Source: Psychrosphaera aestuarii (GTDB taxonomy: Bacteria > Pseudomonadota > Gammaproteobacteria > Enterobacterales > Alteromonadaceae). From it: 64,000 nucleotides of DNA. The position numbers and the translations under genes are program-made. This document shows, one piece after another, positions 63,601-64,000 of the stretch. The stretch covers positions 1,550,001 to 1,614,000 of the forward strand of contig NZ_CP072844.1 in assembly GCF_017948405.1 (NCBI RefSeq), given 5' to 3'. The notes below the pieces were generated by a model. The model made no database searches and had not been told where the DNA came from. It saw only the letters and a program-made list of their open reading frames with translations. Positions within the stretch are counted from its first letter, which is position 1. Every line of letters begins with the position of its first letter.

Positions 63601-63698
63601 TTGGTTTGGGCTTTGCTACGGTACTAACCTTAGTTGTTGTACCTGTGATGTATTATTTATTAATTAAGCCAAAAGTAAACGAAGACTTAACTTCCTAA
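60615..63698 (+). CDS. RND efflux transporter permease (AcrB-like)
   Basis: A 1027-residue inner-membrane proton/drug antiporter of the HAE1/AcrB family: two repeats of one helix, a large periplasmic loop and five helices. TM4 carries GMLVDNAIVIVEG, where the second Asp of the AcrB DD pair is Asn. TM10 carries the Lys in LSGMLIKNGIVLVEQ. GSDIRATEETGKRLE and the porter-domain sequences are present. The start at 60615 (MSDSFDIAKYF) has AGAGGG seven bases upstream and is preferred over an earlier in-frame start inside the adaptor gene. Substrates unknown. Confidence 0.93.
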   Translation: MSDSFDIAKYFVKQKTTSWLFALILLIGGTISYFQLGQLEDPEFVLKQAIVITQYPGASPVQVEEEVTHPLENEIQKLAYVDNVKSITSAGISQIIVEMKSTYRKAELRQIWDELRRKINDYRPQLPAGTAPTIVKDDFGDVFGVLLAVSGDGFTNDELNDYVDYIRRELVLIKGIGKVTVVGTEQEQVIIEMSQNRMVSLGISTDYLYQLLAQQNVVSNAGFVRVGDEKIRFDPTGEFASVQELGDLVISPPGQSKRIILSDVAEIYKDYDETPSHIVRHNGAPSIYVGLSFTSGANVVDVGSIVSEKLKELELQRPYGMDIDTVYNQPKEVENSVSGFIQSLVEAVVIVIIVLLIFMGVKTGLLIGGILLLTVLGTFIFMHILDLQLHRVSLGALIIALGMLVDNAIVIVEGVLVGIHRKMSKADAASLIVRQTKWPLLAATFIAIIAFAPIGLSPDATGEFAGSLFYVLLISLLLSWVTAITITPFYASLLFKEAKITNDDNEESDPYAGKLYVSYKNFLSKALRFPKTTMLAMFSLFVVAVIGFGAVKQSFFPASNLPMFYVEYRLPQGSDIRATEETGKRLEAAVMENENVAFVSNTIGRGAARFMLTYNMELNYSNYGQLIVRVNDKEQLTPVMKSVRSYIENNYPEIESKLLRVEIGPAQASKIEARFSGSDPAVLRSLADEAKQILLAQPDAKNVSDNWKNMTKVMRPKFDAIAAREVGITKSAVDDLLLTNFIGKTVGVYREGTERLPIVVRMPEQQRNVIDSIEDMQIYSPVLAQYVPLSKVISEFSMEFEDPIINRRDRKRTLTVMADHDILSDKTAAQLFAKVKPEIEKIKLPVGYELTWGGEFEASKKAQQPIFSALPLGFALMFIITVLLFNSFKLATVIWTTVPLAIIGVSFGFLTTGIAFGFMSLLGLLSLSGMLIKNGIVLVEQIELEKEDGRSFYDAIIHASVSRVRPVSMAAITTVLGMAPLLTDDFFKSMAVVIMFGLGFATVLTLVVVPVMYYLLIKPKVNEDLTS

Positions 63699-63728
63699 CC
63701 GTTTTATTAAGTATTATTGTTACCGAAT

Positions 63729-63766
63729 ATAAAGGCCTGAGATTGTCGAACCACTCAGGCCTTTAT
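63729..63766. terminator. Bidirectional terminator after the RND operon
   Basis: A perfect 13-base inverted repeat, ATAAAGGCCTGAG / CTCAGGCCTTTAT, has a 12-base loop between convergent RND genes. Short T-runs are available on both strands. Confidence 0.8.
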
Positions 63767-63780
63767 TTCATTTAAAGTCG

Positions 63781-64000
63781 TTAAACTTTAATTCGAGTTA
63801 TTTTAGTTGTTATTTGTGTAGCTCTTAAGAATAAACGTCTTGTTCTATCCGCAAGCTTTAGTAGCAATACATAAGCCAATGGTACGAGCAATAAACTGGT
63901 TGCCGTCGAGAATATCAATCCGCCCATGATAGCAATAGCCATTGGCGAATATTCAGGACTGCCGGTACCACCTATGTTTGCATCGCCGATAGCTAAAGGC
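63781..64000 (-). CDS. C-terminal end of a second RND efflux permease, 5' part outside window
   Basis: The minus strand from the right edge to the stop at 63783-63781 encodes 72 residues. MAIAIMGGLIFSTATSLLLVP is the last transmembrane helix region of AcrB-type permeases (compare the family pattern MA-x-x-I-x-GGL-x-x-ST), followed by a basic C-terminal tail. It is convergent with the complete RND permease gene, so two RND systems stand tail to tail here. Confidence 0.85.
   Translation of the reverse strand, partial: PLAIGDANIGGTGSPEYSPMAIAIMGGLIFSTATSLLLVPLAYVLLLKLADRTRRLFLRATQITTKITRIKV

Noticed and set aside
1..64000. Prophage, genomic island or defence system
   Set aside because: No integrase, transposase, phage structural, restriction or toxin-antitoxin gene is visible, and no attachment-site duplication beside the tRNA clusters could be found by reading.

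Overview
The window looks like ordinary chromosome of an AT-rich marine gammaproteobacterium of the order Alteromonadales, most likely close to Colwelliaceae (Colwellia/Thalassotalea type). This is inferred from the low GC, the gene orders (truC-yqcA, csdA-csdE, rnhA/dnaQ, tesA/ybbA, gltX beside tRNA clusters) and lineage-restricted families (DUF3549, TIGR03503). No database search was possible. I see no prophage, insertion sequence, CRISPR array or plasmid-type gene.

Layout, first half. The window opens inside a dicarboxylate/glutamate:cation symporter. It continues with a large Ig-like surface lipoprotein, a lone astB, topA, a LysR regulator preceded by a hexamer repeat, and a FadL-type porin. 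Next come truC-yqcA, a DUF3549 gene convergent with and overlapping csdE, csdA, sdaA, a CoA-type Nudix hydrolase, pabB and a class I fumarase. A START-domain protein precedes a tight five-gene MacB-like ABC operon that carries three different adaptor proteins. EamA, rnhA, dnaQ and a TIGR03503-type envelope protein follow, and then four tRNA-Asp genes.

Layout, second half. A pair of amidohydrolases (the second lacking the metal-binding HxH) is followed by a four-gene envelope operon: an MMPL-type RND protein, a LolA-like protein, a predicted beta-barrel and a DUF2892 protein. After a TPR lipoprotein comes a his operon on the minus strand (hisG-D-C-B-H-A, without hisF and hisI) with a recognisable leader peptide (His-His-His) and attenuator. 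Next are an SDR/acyl-CoA dehydrogenase pair, three tRNA-Val, an EVE protein, gltX, tRNA-Ala and four tRNA-Glu. The window closes with tesA/ybbA-ybbP, a solo mlaC-like gene behind a TetR-type palindrome, tatD, a possible small RNA, and a LysR-controlled RND efflux pair. The end of a second RND permease lies at the right edge.

How it fits together. Much of the window concerns the cell envelope and lipids: FadL, START, three different lipid- or drug-type exporter systems, YbbAP-TesA, MlaC and RND pumps. The rest is housekeeping: translation (gltX, tRNAs, truC), DNA maintenance (topA, rnhA, dnaQ), sulfur transfer, and histidine, folate and serine metabolism. The observations most worth a second look are the triple-adaptor ABC operon, the MMPL/LolA-like/beta-barrel operon, the his attenuator, the compensatory inverted repeats flanking every tRNA gene, the small RNA candidate near 58.2 kb, the palindromes at regulated divergent promoters, and several short tandem repeats placed at gene starts.
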